Source: an uncultured Croceitalea sp. (GTDB lineage: Bacteria; Bacteroidota; Bacteroidia; Flavobacteriales; Flavobacteriaceae). From it: a DNA stretch of 64,000 nucleotides. The position numbers and the translations under genes were made by a program. The stretch's first letter is position 1. Every line of letters starts with the position of its first letter. The DNA lies in NCBI GenBank assembly GCA_947499565.1, contig CANMOV010000001.1:1-64000 (forward strand), read 5' to 3'. This document shows positions 17,084 to 26,084 of the stretch, in pieces. The notes beneath the pieces were generated by a model. The model saw only the letters and a program-made list of their open reading frames with translations, was not told the origin of the DNA and did no database searches.

Positions 17084-17692
17084 ATGTTCTATACTGTAAT
17101 TGATATTCTAGGTACAATTGCCTTTGCTATTTCTGGAGTTTTAGTTGCAATGGAAAAAAAGTTGGACTTGTTTGGGGTAATTATTATCGCATTTGTCACT
17201 TCTATAGGTGGAGGAACTTTACGAGATTTATTAATTGGGAACACCCCTGTCGTCTGGATGCGAGATTCAACATATGTAATTACCATACTAAGTACAGCTG
17301 TTTTAGCAATTCTGTTTGTTAACCAGCTCAAATATTTTAGAAAGTCTTTGTTCTTGTTTGATACTATAGGTTTGGGTCTATTCACAATGATTGGAATAGA
17401 AAAAGGTTTGGAATTTGGTCTTTTGCCCGTGATGTGTATTGCTTTGGGCACAATCACTGCAAGTTTTGGAGGGGTAATTCGGGATATACTGTGTAATGAA
17501 ATACCGGTAATATTCAGAAAAGAAATTTATGCTACCCCATGTATCTTAGGTGGTCTTAGTTATTTTTTACTTCAGCAATTGCCCATAGTAGATGCCTACG
17601 CCTATATAGGAGGAATTTTAGTGGTAATCGGTCTTCGCTTGCTAGCTGTAAAATTCAATATACGTTTGCCTAACATTTATAGAACAACCTAA
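17084..17692 (+). CDS. TRIC-type cation channel family protein (UPF0126)
   Basis: A 202-residue membrane protein with two tandem three-helix repeats. Each repeat has the UPF0126/TRIC signature: AISGVLVAMEKKLDLFGVIIIAFVTSIGGGTLRDLL in the first and FGGVIRDILCNEIPVIFRKEIYAT in the second. Bacterial TRIC homologs are trimeric, potassium-permeable channels. It follows the RDD gene and ends convergently with the cyclophilin gene, the two stop codons interlocking in the four bases CTAA. Confidence 0.88.
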   Translation: MFYTVIDILGTIAFAISGVLVAMEKKLDLFGVIIIAFVTSIGGGTLRDLLIGNTPVVWMRDSTYVITILSTAVLAILFVNQLKYFRKSLFLFDTIGLGLFTMIGIEKGLEFGLLPVMCIALGTITASFGGVIRDILCNEIPVIFRKEIYATPCILGGLSYFLLQQLPIVDAYAYIGGILVVIGLRLLAVKFNIRLPNIYRTT

Positions 17693-18402
17693 AGTACTTC
17701 TGCTTTTAGGATATAGACATTTTGCATTGGCCAGTCACCTTTGTCCACAGGAACATTGTTTATTTTGTCAACAACACTCATCCCTTCTATAACTCTTCCA
17801 AATGGTGTGTAATTGCCATCTAGATGATAAGAACCTGGTTTGGTTACTACGATAAAGAATTCAAATGGAGAAGCTAATTTATGTGGATTGTCTATTTCGC
17901 CGCTTGGCATAGAAATAACACCTCTATGGTGTTTATGTCCTTTTTTGGCATCTGGTGGGAGTAAATACCTACCTATTTTACTTCTTTTTTTACTTGTATC
18001 TCTATTATCAGAATTACCTCCCTGAATGATAAAATTTTTAACTACTCTATGGAACATCGTATTATCAAAATAGTTCTGCCTAGTTAGATAAATAAAATTT
18101 GCTCTATGGTATGGCACATTATCATATAATTCAATGGTAAAACTACCTAAACTGGTTGTTAGTTTAACCTTGTTTTTTTTAAGTGTTTTTTCGTAATCAA
18201 AGAAAAAATCAATTGCATTTTCTTCCGTAAGGAGAAAAGGTTCTTCAACTTCTTTTTTCTTTATTGCTTTGGAAGCTAAAGAATCAGTTTCTATTGTTAG
18301 GATTTGTTTTTTACTAGATTGCTGTTTCTTTTCCTTGGTTTCACCACAGCTAATAAATAATAATAGTATACTTGTAATAAAAGCGATATTCTTTTTAAGC
18401 AT
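17689..18402 (-). CDS. cyclophilin-type peptidyl-prolyl isomerase lipoprotein
   Basis: A 237-residue lipoprotein (lipobox Cys at 19) with a low-complexity Lys/Ser linker and a cyclophilin domain (about 75-237). The core motif RANFIYLTRQNYFDNTMFHRVVKNFIIQGG is present with the catalytic Arg, as are FEFFIVV and the later F-G-R-V. It helps proline isomerization during folding in the periplasm or at the outer membrane. Its start codon shares the CATG with the divergent NUDIX gene. Confidence 0.9.
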   Translation of the reverse strand: MLKKNIAFITSILLLFISCGETKEKKQQSSKKQILTIETDSLASKAIKKKEVEEPFLLTEENAIDFFFDYEKTLKKNKVKLTTSLGSFTIELYDNVPYHRANFIYLTRQNYFDNTMFHRVVKNFIIQGGNSDNRDTSKKRSKIGRYLLPPDAKKGHKHHRGVISMPSGEIDNPHKLASPFEFFIVVTKPGSYHLDGNYTPFGRVIEGMSVVDKINNVPVDKGDWPMQNVYILKAEVL

Positions 18403-19042
18403 GGATTTTACTGATTTTTACAAACAGGCTACTAAAATAAAAAATCTGGATTTGCCTGGTGACGAATCTCATTTTAAAATGGAGCCTGAAATAAGAAAAC
18501 AATGGCGTGATTCTGAAAAGATTGCTAAGCGTAAGCCTAAGAGAGCAGCTGTTATGGCGCTATTTTATCCAAATGTATCCCAAGAAACACAACTATTACT
18601 CATTTTAAGAAAGACTTATAAAGGTGTTCATTCCAATCAGATTGGATTCCCGGGAGGGAAAGTAGAGCCTGAGGATAAAGATTTAGAGATTACAGCACTT
18701 AGGGAAACCCACGAAGAAGTAGGTGTTTTGCCAGATAGTATTGAAGTTCTTAAACAGTTAACAGCGTTATACATACCACCTAGTAATTTTATGGTACAAC
18801 CTTACCTTGGACTATATGCCGAACCAAAACCTTTTAAAATCCAGGAGAGCGAAGTAGAGGCAGTAGTTGAGGTCTTATTTTCTGATTTTATGGATGATGA
18901 AAATTTGATATATCAAAATTTGACCACCTCCTATGCAAATAATATAGATGTACCAGCCTTTAAATTAAATGGTTACGTAGTATGGGGTGCAACCGCTATG
19001 ATGCTTAGTGAAATCAAAGAACTTTTAAAGCAAGTGCTTTAG
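18401..19042 (+). CDS. CoA pyrophosphatase-like NUDIX hydrolase
   Basis: A 213-residue protein with the NUDIX box GGKVEPEDKDLEITALRETHEEVG and, just before it, the CoA-type block LILRKTYKGVHSNQIGFPGG. It probably hydrolyses CoA or related dinucleotides and acyl-CoA. The frame is open upstream to 18269 inside the cyclophilin gene, but the ATG at 18401 gives the normal length. This ATG overlaps the minus-strand ATG of the neighbour by two bases. Confidence 0.88.
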   Translation: MDFTDFYKQATKIKNLDLPGDESHFKMEPEIRKQWRDSEKIAKRKPKRAAVMALFYPNVSQETQLLLILRKTYKGVHSNQIGFPGGKVEPEDKDLEITALRETHEEVGVLPDSIEVLKQLTALYIPPSNFMVQPYLGLYAEPKPFKIQESEVEAVVEVLFSDFMDDENLIYQNLTTSYANNIDVPAFKLNGYVVWGATAMMLSEIKELLKQVL

Positions 19043-19077
19043 TACCTATTTTGTAAATTAGCTTTTCAAACCAACTT

Positions 19078-19887
19078 ATGGGAATTTTTAAAGAAAATCC
19101 TTTTGGCCATATTTTATTTTTAAAAAAGTGGCTTATCCGAATTTTGGGGGTAATGACCCATTCTAGATACAAGGGCTTTAATACCTTGGATATAGAAGGG
19201 TCCGATGTTATACGAAATTTGCCAGATAAGAATGTTCTTTTTGTTAGTAACCATCAAACCTATTTTGCGGATGTAGTAGCCATGTTTCATGTTTTTAATG
19301 CAAGTTTAAAGGGTAGGGACGATAGTATAAGGAATGTCGGTTATTTATGGAATCCAAAATTGAACTTTTACTACGTAGCTGCTAAAGAAACAATGGGTAA
19401 AAGTCTATTAACAAAGATTCTTGCTTATGCGGGTTCTATTAGTATTGAACGTACTTGGAGAGCGGATGGTCAAGATGTGAATAGACAAGTGAAAATGAGC
19501 GATATCTCTAGTATTGGTATTGCTTTAGAAGATGGTTGGGTAGTTACTTTTCCTCAGGGAACAACAAAACCTTGGAAGCCCTTGAGAAAGGGGACGGCCC
19601 ATATTATAAAAAGATATAAACCTGTTGTTGTACCAGTTGTTATAGATGGTTTTAGGAGGTCTTTTGATAAAAAAGGATTATATATTAAGAAAAAGGGTAT
19701 TCTACAGTCTATGCAAATTAAAGAACCGCTAGACATTGATTATGCCAATGAATCGATAGAGCAAATTATTGAAAAGCTAGAATATGCAATTGAGCAGCAT
19801 CCTTCATTTCTTCATGTAATTCCGGAATCCGAGATGGCAGCGTATGAAGCAGACCATCAAAAAAGGAGATACAGTCACAAATCTTAG
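19078..19887 (+). CDS. 1-acyl-sn-glycerol-3-phosphate acyltransferase (PlsC family)
   Basis: A 269-residue acyltransferase. Motif I is NHQTYFADV (NHx4D). Motif III is FPQGTTKPW, and a third conserved block is VVPVVIDGFRRSF. It transfers an acyl chain to lysophosphatidic acid or a related acceptor at the inner membrane. It runs in the same direction as the NUDIX gene and ends with its TAG interlocked with the opposite TAA (TTAG) of the next gene. Confidence 0.87.
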   Translation: MGIFKENPFGHILFLKKWLIRILGVMTHSRYKGFNTLDIEGSDVIRNLPDKNVLFVSNHQTYFADVVAMFHVFNASLKGRDDSIRNVGYLWNPKLNFYYVAAKETMGKSLLTKILAYAGSISIERTWRADGQDVNRQVKMSDISSIGIALEDGWVVTFPQGTTKPWKPLRKGTAHIIKRYKPVVVPVVIDGFRRSFDKKGLYIKKKGILQSMQIKEPLDIDYANESIEQIIEKLEYAIEQHPSFLHVIPESEMAAYEADHQKRRYSHKS

Positions 19888-20531
19888 ACTTCCAACTTTT
19901 TTAACTCACGATAATTAAGGTTTAATCTTTTTAATAATATTCCATAAAGAAGTCTGTAAAAAAGCCAAAGTAATATTCCAAACAGAACTATTGTAAATAG
20001 CAGTAGAAGCCCAACTATAAACCAAATTAATATTGGATTTCCAGCTTCGGAAATACGTTGGGATAAATCTGCGTACTCTGCATTATAAAAGATAGATTCT
20101 AGGAATACAATAATCATAAGTGTCGCAAATAATCCAAGATTAAACCAGACATATTGCATTACTGTCTTACGGGTGATTATTATTTTTTTCATTAATGCTC
20201 TAGCAGAATCAGTAGTGTTTATTTTTTTATAGTTTAAGTAGAATTTAAAAATAAAGTACACAATTACTACATAGCCAACAATTTCTATTATATTTTCTAT
20301 AGTTTGAAAAGTCTTGGCTCCACGCCCTGTTAACTCATCATTCTCTATTGGAATAAATGACATGGCTATCCAAAATAGAAATTCTATAATACTAATATAG
20401 AATATCCACTTAACAATGGAAGATGACTTTTTCCAAATCATCTTATAGATTTCGTCAAATGACAATTTTGGAAGGTGCTCTTCCTTCTTTTGCCAATCCT
20501 TCTTTAAAAGTTCTAATTCGTCCATCATCAT
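19884..20531 (-). CDS. membrane protein, partner of the ECF sigma factor
   Basis: A 215-residue protein with a charged N-terminal segment (ELELLKKDWQKKEEHLPKLSFDEIYKMIWKKSS) and four membrane helices (about 38-58, 78-97, 118-140, 158-190). The start is ambiguous because three ATGs occur in a row. It begins 2 bp after the sigma gene stop. No anti-sigma zinc motif is seen, so a role as membrane regulator is inferred only from position. Confidence 0.7.
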   Translation of the reverse strand: MMMDELELLKKDWQKKEEHLPKLSFDEIYKMIWKKSSSIVKWIFYISIIEFLFWIAMSFIPIENDELTGRGAKTFQTIENIIEIVGYVVIVYFIFKFYLNYKKINTTDSARALMKKIIITRKTVMQYVWFNLGLFATLMIIVFLESIFYNAEYADLSQRISEAGNPILIWFIVGLLLLFTIVLFGILLWLFYRLLYGILLKRLNLNYRELKKLEV

Positions 20532-20533
20532 AC

Positions 20534-21028
20534 TTACGGATTTAGGATGGTCCTTAGTTTGTTTTTTATACGATTCATTTTTACTCTAGCATTAACTTCG
20601 GTTATACCCAGCGTTGCTGCTATTTCAGAATAATCTTTATCTTCTAAATACAGAAATACAAGTGCCTTGTCAATATCACCTAGCTGCTTTACAGCATCAT
20701 AGATGAGTTTCAATTGCCTTTCTTCTGTATCATCATATTCGTCGGTCTTAATCTTATAAATTACACTATTAAAATCTTGAGTTTTAACCCTTCTTTTCGA
20801 TTTTCTGTATAGGGTAATAGCTGTATTTAAAGCAACACGATACATCCATGTGCTAAATTTTGCTTCTCCTCGAAATTTTGGATACGCCTTCCATAATTGA
20901 ATAGTTATCTCTTGGAACAAGTCATTGTGTGAGTCTCTATCGCTAGTATAGAGACTGCATACCTTATGAACAATATTCTGATTGCTCTCTAATTCGGTCA
21001 CAAATTTGTGTTCCAGGTCTTTATTCAC
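20534..21028 (-). CDS. ECF-type RNA polymerase sigma factor
   Basis: A 164-residue sigma factor with region 2 (DSHNDLFQEITIQLWKAYPKFRGEAKFSTWMYRVALNTAITLYRK) and region 4 (GDIDKALVFLYLEDKDYSEIAATLGITEVNARVKMNRIKNKLR). The best start is a GTG (MNKDLEHKFV). Its own promoter is not obvious. It pairs with the membrane protein downstream. Confidence 0.9.
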   Translation of the reverse strand: MNKDLEHKFVTELESNQNIVHKVCSLYTSDRDSHNDLFQEITIQLWKAYPKFRGEAKFSTWMYRVALNTAITLYRKSKRRVKTQDFNSVIYKIKTDEYDDTEERQLKLIYDAVKQLGDIDKALVFLYLEDKDYSEIAATLGITEVNARVKMNRIKNKLRTILNP

Positions 21029-21105
21029 AGATAGGTTGGTGGATAGTTTAAATGTTAGTAGTTACGTTTTGACAATTGTTACAATTTTAAGGTACTTTTT
21101 ATTAG

Positions 21106-21140
21106 TAAGCATTAAGCATTAAGCATTAAGCATTAAGCAG
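21106..21140. repeat. heptamer tandem array, unit TAAGCAT (CATTAAG phase)
   Basis: Four perfect copies of TAAGCAT are followed by one TAAGCAG. They lie in the gap between the ECF sigma gene start and the M20 peptidase stop. A second array with a different 7-bp unit follows 20 bp later. Confidence 0.95.
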
Positions 21141-21160
21141 AAAAGTTGAAAATATAATTT

Positions 21161-21202
21161 CATCTAACATCTAACATCTAACATCTAACATCTAACATCT
21201 AA
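21161..21202. repeat. heptamer tandem array, unit CATCTAA
   Basis: Six perfect copies of CATCTAA, followed by CATCG. The array ends 5 bp before the stop codon of the M20 gene, so it is in the 3' untranslated region of that mRNA. No hairpin terminator is seen there. Confidence 0.95.
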
Positions 21203-21207
21203 CATCG

Positions 21208-22635
21208 CTACTTTCTATAATCCAATGCCGGTGGCCTATCACCTAATAATGGTTTATACACAAAACCTTTGCCTCTTTTTTCTTCAAATTCAATTTTTGC
21301 TTTTTTAATAAGATCTTCATTGCTAAATAAATCAATAGCTGTAGCTGTGAGGGTTTTGGCGGCAACCATCATACCTTTAGTACCGATAGAAGTTCCTCCG
21401 GCAGCAACAGCCTGCCAACTATGCGCTGGTGTCCCCGGTACCCAGGTAGCCGTGCCAAAACCAACCGTAGGGACTACAAAACTTACGTCGCCAACATCTG
21501 TAGAACCATACGCTCTTGCAGTTTCTTTGTAGGGTTGCACATCTATGGATCGTGACTCGTTCAACTCTTTTTGTCCTAAACTCAAAGCTATTTTATTGCC
21601 AAAAGCTTTTTCTTCATCTGTATACGTAAAACCTCCAATTTTTGTTAGATTGGAATGCACTAGTTTTTGAAGTGTTAAATTTGGTAAAAGCTCATGAACA
21701 CCATTAACTATCTCATACTCCATTGTAGTTTCAGTTCCTAAGGCAGCACCTTCTCCGGCTTTTATAATACGCTCAAAAATACCACGAACAATATCTCTTC
21801 TATTATGCCGTGCATAATAATAAACTTCAGCAAAATCCGGTACTACATTTGGGGCTTTTCCACCATCGGTAATAACGTAATGAATTCTAGCTTCTTGTGG
21901 AATATGTTCTCGCATCATATTCACCATAACATTCATGGCTTCAACAGCATCTAACGAAGAACGTCCCATTTCTGGAGCACCAGCAGCATGAGCCGAAACC
22001 CCATGGAATCTAAACTTTGCTGATATGTTTGCCAACGCAGCTGCTGCACTAGCAGCATTTTGTGAACTAGGATGCCAATGGAGCGCAATATCTACATCAT
22101 CAAAAAGACCTTCTCTAGACATATAGACCTTAGCACCTCCGCCTTCTTCTGCTGGGCAACCATAAAAGCGAATTGTTCCGGATTGTTTGTTGGCTTTCAT
22201 CCAATCTTTAACCGCAATCGCTGCAGCTGAAGAAGCCGTGCCAAATAAATGATGTCCACAGGCATGACCAGCAACTTTTCCGGCTGATTTTTTCTCTGGT
22301 ACTGCTTGTTGAGATAATCCAGGCAAGGCATCAAATTCGCCTAAAATTGCAATAACCGGATATCCAGAACCATATTCTGCTGTAAAGGCTGTAGGTATTT
22401 CTGCTACTCCAGTTTTTATCTGAAAACCTTCTTCTTGCAATGTTTTTTGTAAAAGATTAGAACTCTTGGTTTCTTGATATCCCATTTCTGCATAGTTCCA
22501 TATCTCTTGTGCTATGGCTTCATATGCTTCGCTTTTAGAATCAATTGCAGCTAGCATATCTTGCTTGGATTTTTGAGCTGTAATTAAATTACAAATCAAG
22601 AAGGATGCTATTAGAAAGAATAATTTAATTTTCAT
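21208..22635 (-). CDS. secreted M20 family amidohydrolase (AbgB-like)
   Basis: A 475-residue protein with a signal peptide (cleavage near ITAQ) and an M20D amidohydrolase fold. Metal ligands are visible in HACGHHLFG and EEGGGAKVYMSREG, with later ALHWHP; the dimerization domain lies between (about 205-330). It resembles p-aminobenzoyl-glutamate hydrolase subunit B and related amidohydrolases and probably acts in the periplasm. The true substrate is unknown. Confidence 0.87.
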   Translation of the reverse strand: MKIKLFFLIASFLICNLITAQKSKQDMLAAIDSKSEAYEAIAQEIWNYAEMGYQETKSSNLLQKTLQEEGFQIKTGVAEIPTAFTAEYGSGYPVIAILGEFDALPGLSQQAVPEKKSAGKVAGHACGHHLFGTASSAAAIAVKDWMKANKQSGTIRFYGCPAEEGGGAKVYMSREGLFDDVDIALHWHPSSQNAASAAAALANISAKFRFHGVSAHAAGAPEMGRSSLDAVEAMNVMVNMMREHIPQEARIHYVITDGGKAPNVVPDFAEVYYYARHNRRDIVRGIFERIIKAGEGAALGTETTMEYEIVNGVHELLPNLTLQKLVHSNLTKIGGFTYTDEEKAFGNKIALSLGQKELNESRSIDVQPYKETARAYGSTDVGDVSFVVPTVGFGTATWVPGTPAHSWQAVAAGGTSIGTKGMMVAAKTLTATAIDLFSNEDLIKKAKIEFEEKRGKGFVYKPLLGDRPPALDYRK

Positions 22636-22715
22636 GGTTTTGATTGGTTTTTTGTCTAATGATAAATATACTAAAATGCTTTTCAGAAAATTAATGTTAA
22701 CCTATGGCTTATTTG

Positions 22716-22723
22716 TAAATTTG
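22716..22723 (+). promoter_or_regulatory. -7 box upstream of the NDH-2 gene
   Basis: A perfect TAAATTTG lies 16 bp before the ATG at 22740. No clear TTG is seen at the right distance upstream, so only the -7 element is called. Confidence 0.45.
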
Positions 22724-22739
22724 CATTTCAATAAAGACT

Positions 22740-24026
22740 ATGAATATTCCGCAGTCAAGTTTTCCAAGAGTAATCATAATAGGTGGTGGTTTTGGAGGTA
22801 TTTCCCTTGCAAAAAAATTACATAAAAAAGAGTTTCAAGTTGTGTTATTGGATAAGCACAACTATCATACTTTTCAACCTTTACTATATCAAGTATCAAC
22901 TGGAGGACTCGAACCAGACTCTATTGCTTACCCTATTCGGAAAGTGATACACGATTTCCCCAACACCTATTTTAGACTCGCTAAAGTAGAAGCTGTAGAT
23001 ACTGACGCAAATTTGGTAAAGACCAATATTGGAGAATTAAAATATGATTATTTAGTAGTTGCTACTGGTTCTACAACCAATTTCTTTGGAAATAAAGCCA
23101 TCGAGAGTAATAGTATGTCGATGAAATCTATTCCAGAATCTTTAAACTTAAGGAGTTTAATTCTAGAGAATTTTGAACAAGCTTTACTAACGGACGATTT
23201 GCATGAACGTGAAGCACTAATGAATTTTGTTATTGTTGGTGGTGGACCTACCGGAGTAGAATTAGCAGGAGCACTTGCTGAGATTAAAAAAGGCATATTA
23301 CCTAAAGATTACCCAGATTTGGATACGCGTAGAGCTCAAATTAATCTAGTACAGGGGGGTGATAGAATATTACCTGCGATGAGTAAAATTGCTTCAAAAA
23401 AGGCAGAGCAATTCTTAGAAGGACTTGGGGTTAACGTATGGAAAAATACAAGGGTTAATGATTATGATGGAAAAGTCGCAACTACAAACACAGACACTAT
23501 TTTTAGAACAGAAACTTTAGTTTGGGCGGCTGGAGTACAAGCAGTTTGCGTTAAAGGACTGGATGCTAAAGATTTGTTGTGTCGAGGAAATAGACTTAAG
23601 GTTAATCAGTTTCATCAAGTAGCCGGTTTTGAACATATTTTTGCCCTTGGTGATGTAGCTCAAATGGAATCTGAATTGTATCCTGATGGTCATCCTATGA
23701 TGGCACAACCAGCAATGCAACAAGGTGAAAATTTAGGCAAGAACTTGATAAGAATGTCCGAAAACAAACCTTTGTTACCATTTACGTATAATGATAAAGG
23801 TAGTATGGCAACTGTTGGCAGAAACAAAGCTGTTGCTGACTTACCTAAATTTAAATCTCAAGGTGTTTTTGCCTGGTTTATTTGGATGTTTGTGCACCTC
23901 TATTTTCTTATAGGGTTTAGAAATAGGGTAGTGGTCTTTATTAATTGGGTATACAATTATATAAAGTTTGATAGAGAAGCGCGGTTAATTATCCGTCCTT
24001 TTAAGAAAAATTATATAAATAAATAG
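22740..24026 (+). CDS. ndh: type II NADH dehydrogenase
   Basis: A 428-residue FAD/NAD(P) oxidoreductase with two Rossmann motifs: IIIGGGFGGISLAKKL near the N-terminus for FAD and FVIVGGGPTGVELAGALAE (about 160-180) for NADH. It has the quinone-site block QPAMQQGENL and the C-terminal membrane-binding helix (FAWFIWMFVHLYFLIGFRNRVVV). It passes electrons from NADH to quinone without pumping protons. Its length and domain order match NDH-2. Confidence 0.92.
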   Translation: MNIPQSSFPRVIIIGGGFGGISLAKKLHKKEFQVVLLDKHNYHTFQPLLYQVSTGGLEPDSIAYPIRKVIHDFPNTYFRLAKVEAVDTDANLVKTNIGELKYDYLVVATGSTTNFFGNKAIESNSMSMKSIPESLNLRSLILENFEQALLTDDLHEREALMNFVIVGGGPTGVELAGALAEIKKGILPKDYPDLDTRRAQINLVQGGDRILPAMSKIASKKAEQFLEGLGVNVWKNTRVNDYDGKVATTNTDTIFRTETLVWAAGVQAVCVKGLDAKDLLCRGNRLKVNQFHQVAGFEHIFALGDVAQMESELYPDGHPMMAQPAMQQGENLGKNLIRMSENKPLLPFTYNDKGSMATVGRNKAVADLPKFKSQGVFAWFIWMFVHLYFLIGFRNRVVVFINWVYNYIKFDREARLIIRPFKKNYINK

Positions 24027-24039
24027 TTTAAATTTGAGT

Positions 24040-24375
24040 ATGTCTCTAAGCACATTTCCTTTTTACAATCCATTATACGAACCGAATTTATCACTTAATG
24101 CATTCCTTCTTACGATAGGATTGTTAATTACTATTCTGTTAATAAACATGTTGTTTTTTGATTTTTTAAATGAAGTTTTTGATAAAAAGGAAAATAATCA
24201 TAAAAAACTTCCTATTTCTGAGTCAGTCATCCTAGTAAAATCTAACCCTCTATTATTATGCAGGTTTGAAAAAGCAAATGGGAGTATTTCGCAAAAAATT
24301 ATTGTTATTGTTTTGTCTTTATTAATCTGTTTTCAAGTATTTGCGTCTCTTTTAAACCCTTTTCATTTATTTTAA
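24040..24375 (+). CDS. small membrane protein of unknown function
   Basis: A 111-residue protein with two membrane helices (about 20-43 and 86-108) joined by a short charged loop. The frame can be read from a TTG at 24034, but the ATG at 24040 is preferred. It follows ndh by 13 bp and may share its transcript. Its end overlaps the convergent GH13 gene by 9 bp. I do not recognise a family. Confidence 0.55.
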   Translation: MSLSTFPFYNPLYEPNLSLNAFLLTIGLLITILLINMLFFDFLNEVFDKKENNHKKLPISESVILVKSNPLLLCRFEKANGSISQKIIVIVLSLLICFQVFASLLNPFHLF

Positions 24376-26058
24376 TTCATAAACTAATGCTTGATAGGGT
24401 TTTAGCTTAAATCTAGTATTTGATTGTTCTGCTTTAGCTTTGTCATTAGAAATTAATAGTAAAGCTTTATTATAGGAAATCTCATTTACCTCTACAGTTG
24501 TTTCTTTTTCAGAAAAACTTAATAGGATAAGGTATTTTTCTGATTCGAAAGTTCTCGTATAAGCATATATTTCTTCATTGTTTGCCAGTAACAAATCGTA
24601 CTTGCCGTAGACTAAACCTAAATGTGACTTACGAACTTGTACCATTTTTTTGAAATAACTTAGGACAGAAGCGGAATCATTTTCTTGGGTTTCAACATTA
24701 ATTCCCGAAGCAAAATTCGTATTTACTTTTATCCAAGGTTCTTCAGTTGTAAAACCTGCATTTTTACTATTATCCCATTGCATAGGAGTTCTCGCATTAT
24801 CACGTGCAGCTTCTTTCTCATTTTCTAAAAAATCTACTAAGCTTATGTTGTTTTGCTTTAAAAGCTCATACCTATTAATAGTATTAATGTCTTTGTAATC
24901 TTCAATACTATTAAAGCGCGCGTTGGTCATTCCAATTTCATCTCCAAAATAAAAATAGGGCGTACCTTTCATAGTTAATAGGAAAGTATGTAACATGGTT
25001 GCAGAATTGTGCCAATGCTCTGGAGCATCATTAGCCCACCTGCTCACGCTTCGTGGAAAATCATGATTACTTAAATACATGCTTCCCCAACCTTTTTCAG
25101 CAAAAGCTTTATCCCAATCGGAGTGTATTTTTTTAAATTCTGTCAGTTTCCATTTGTCTTGTCGCATCCAAAACACTTCATCCCCGTCGCGATCTAATGA
25201 CATTAAATCAAAATGAAAAAACATGTTCAGTTCTTGTCTATCTTCATTTACAAAGTCTAAAGCCTTATCTAATGTAATCCCAGGAGCCTCTCCAACGGTC
25301 ATTATATCATACTTAGACAATACTTGTTGGTTCATTTCATGTAAAAATTCATGTAACCTTGGTCCCTCGGAATAATATAAAACAAAATTGCCTTTATATT
25401 TTTTTGGTAGCTCCGGATACTCAATATCTTTTGAAATAAATGGTATAACATCCATACGAAAACCATCTACGCCTTTATCAAACCAAAAACGAATTGCATC
25501 ATAAATTTCTTCGCGTACTTTAGGGTTTTCCCACTTTAAGTCAGGTTGTTTTACAGAAAAGTAGTGCAGGTAATAAGCATCCGTTAGCTTATCGTATTTC
25601 CAGGCATTACCATCCACATCAAAATAACTCCACCTTTTTGGAGGTGTTCCTTTTTCTGCAGGCCACCAATGGTAGTAATCCCTGTATTTATTATCTCTGG
25701 ACTTTCTTGATTCTTGAAACCAAAAATGTTCATCACTTGTATGGTTGGCAACTAAATCCATAACCAATTTTAGACCTCTAGACTTCATAACAGATAAAAG
25801 GGTATCAAATTCAGTCATTGTTCCAAACTCACCCATAATGGATTTATAATCACTTATATCATATCCATTATCATCATTAGGGGATTGGTAAATGGGACAG
25901 AGCCAAATAATATCAACTCCAAGACTTTTGATATAATCTAATCTTTTTGTGATTCCATTTAAATCGCCAATACCATTGCCAGTAGTGTCTTGAAAACTTC
26001 TAGGATAAATTTGGTAGACTACACCTTCTTTCCACCATTGTCTTTTCATAGCTGCCAT
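24367..26058 (-). CDS. GH13 alpha-glucosidase (oligo-1,6-glucosidase type)
   Basis: A 563-residue (beta/alpha)8 glycoside hydrolase of family 13. Conserved regions: DLVANHTS, GFRMDVIPF (catalytic nucleophile Asp), TVGEAPG (acid/base Glu) and LSNHDFPR (transition-state Asp). The GDLNGITKRLDYIKSLG start and PMQWD near the C-terminus are typical of alpha-glucosidases and oligo-1,6-glucosidases. It has no signal peptide, so it is cytoplasmic. The start may be the first or the fourth codon (MKRQWW). It lies just downstream of xerD on the same strand. Confidence 0.9.
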   Translation of the reverse strand: MAAMKRQWWKEGVVYQIYPRSFQDTTGNGIGDLNGITKRLDYIKSLGVDIIWLCPIYQSPNDDNGYDISDYKSIMGEFGTMTEFDTLLSVMKSRGLKLVMDLVANHTSDEHFWFQESRKSRDNKYRDYYHWWPAEKGTPPKRWSYFDVDGNAWKYDKLTDAYYLHYFSVKQPDLKWENPKVREEIYDAIRFWFDKGVDGFRMDVIPFISKDIEYPELPKKYKGNFVLYYSEGPRLHEFLHEMNQQVLSKYDIMTVGEAPGITLDKALDFVNEDRQELNMFFHFDLMSLDRDGDEVFWMRQDKWKLTEFKKIHSDWDKAFAEKGWGSMYLSNHDFPRSVSRWANDAPEHWHNSATMLHTFLLTMKGTPYFYFGDEIGMTNARFNSIEDYKDINTINRYELLKQNNISLVDFLENEKEAARDNARTPMQWDNSKNAGFTTEEPWIKVNTNFASGINVETQENDSASVLSYFKKMVQVRKSHLGLVYGKYDLLLANNEEIYAYTRTFESEKYLILLSFSEKETTVEVNEISYNKALLLISNDKAKAEQSNTRFKLKPYQALVYELK

Positions 26059-26084
26059 TAATACAAATAAGCTTTAAAAATAGG

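Noticed and set aside
17089-17457. Antisense reading frame over the TRIC gene
   Set aside because: It lies fully within a conserved gene and has no supporting promoter or homology.
21106-21202. CRISPR array
   Set aside because: The repeats are 7 bp with no spacers between them and there are no cas genes.
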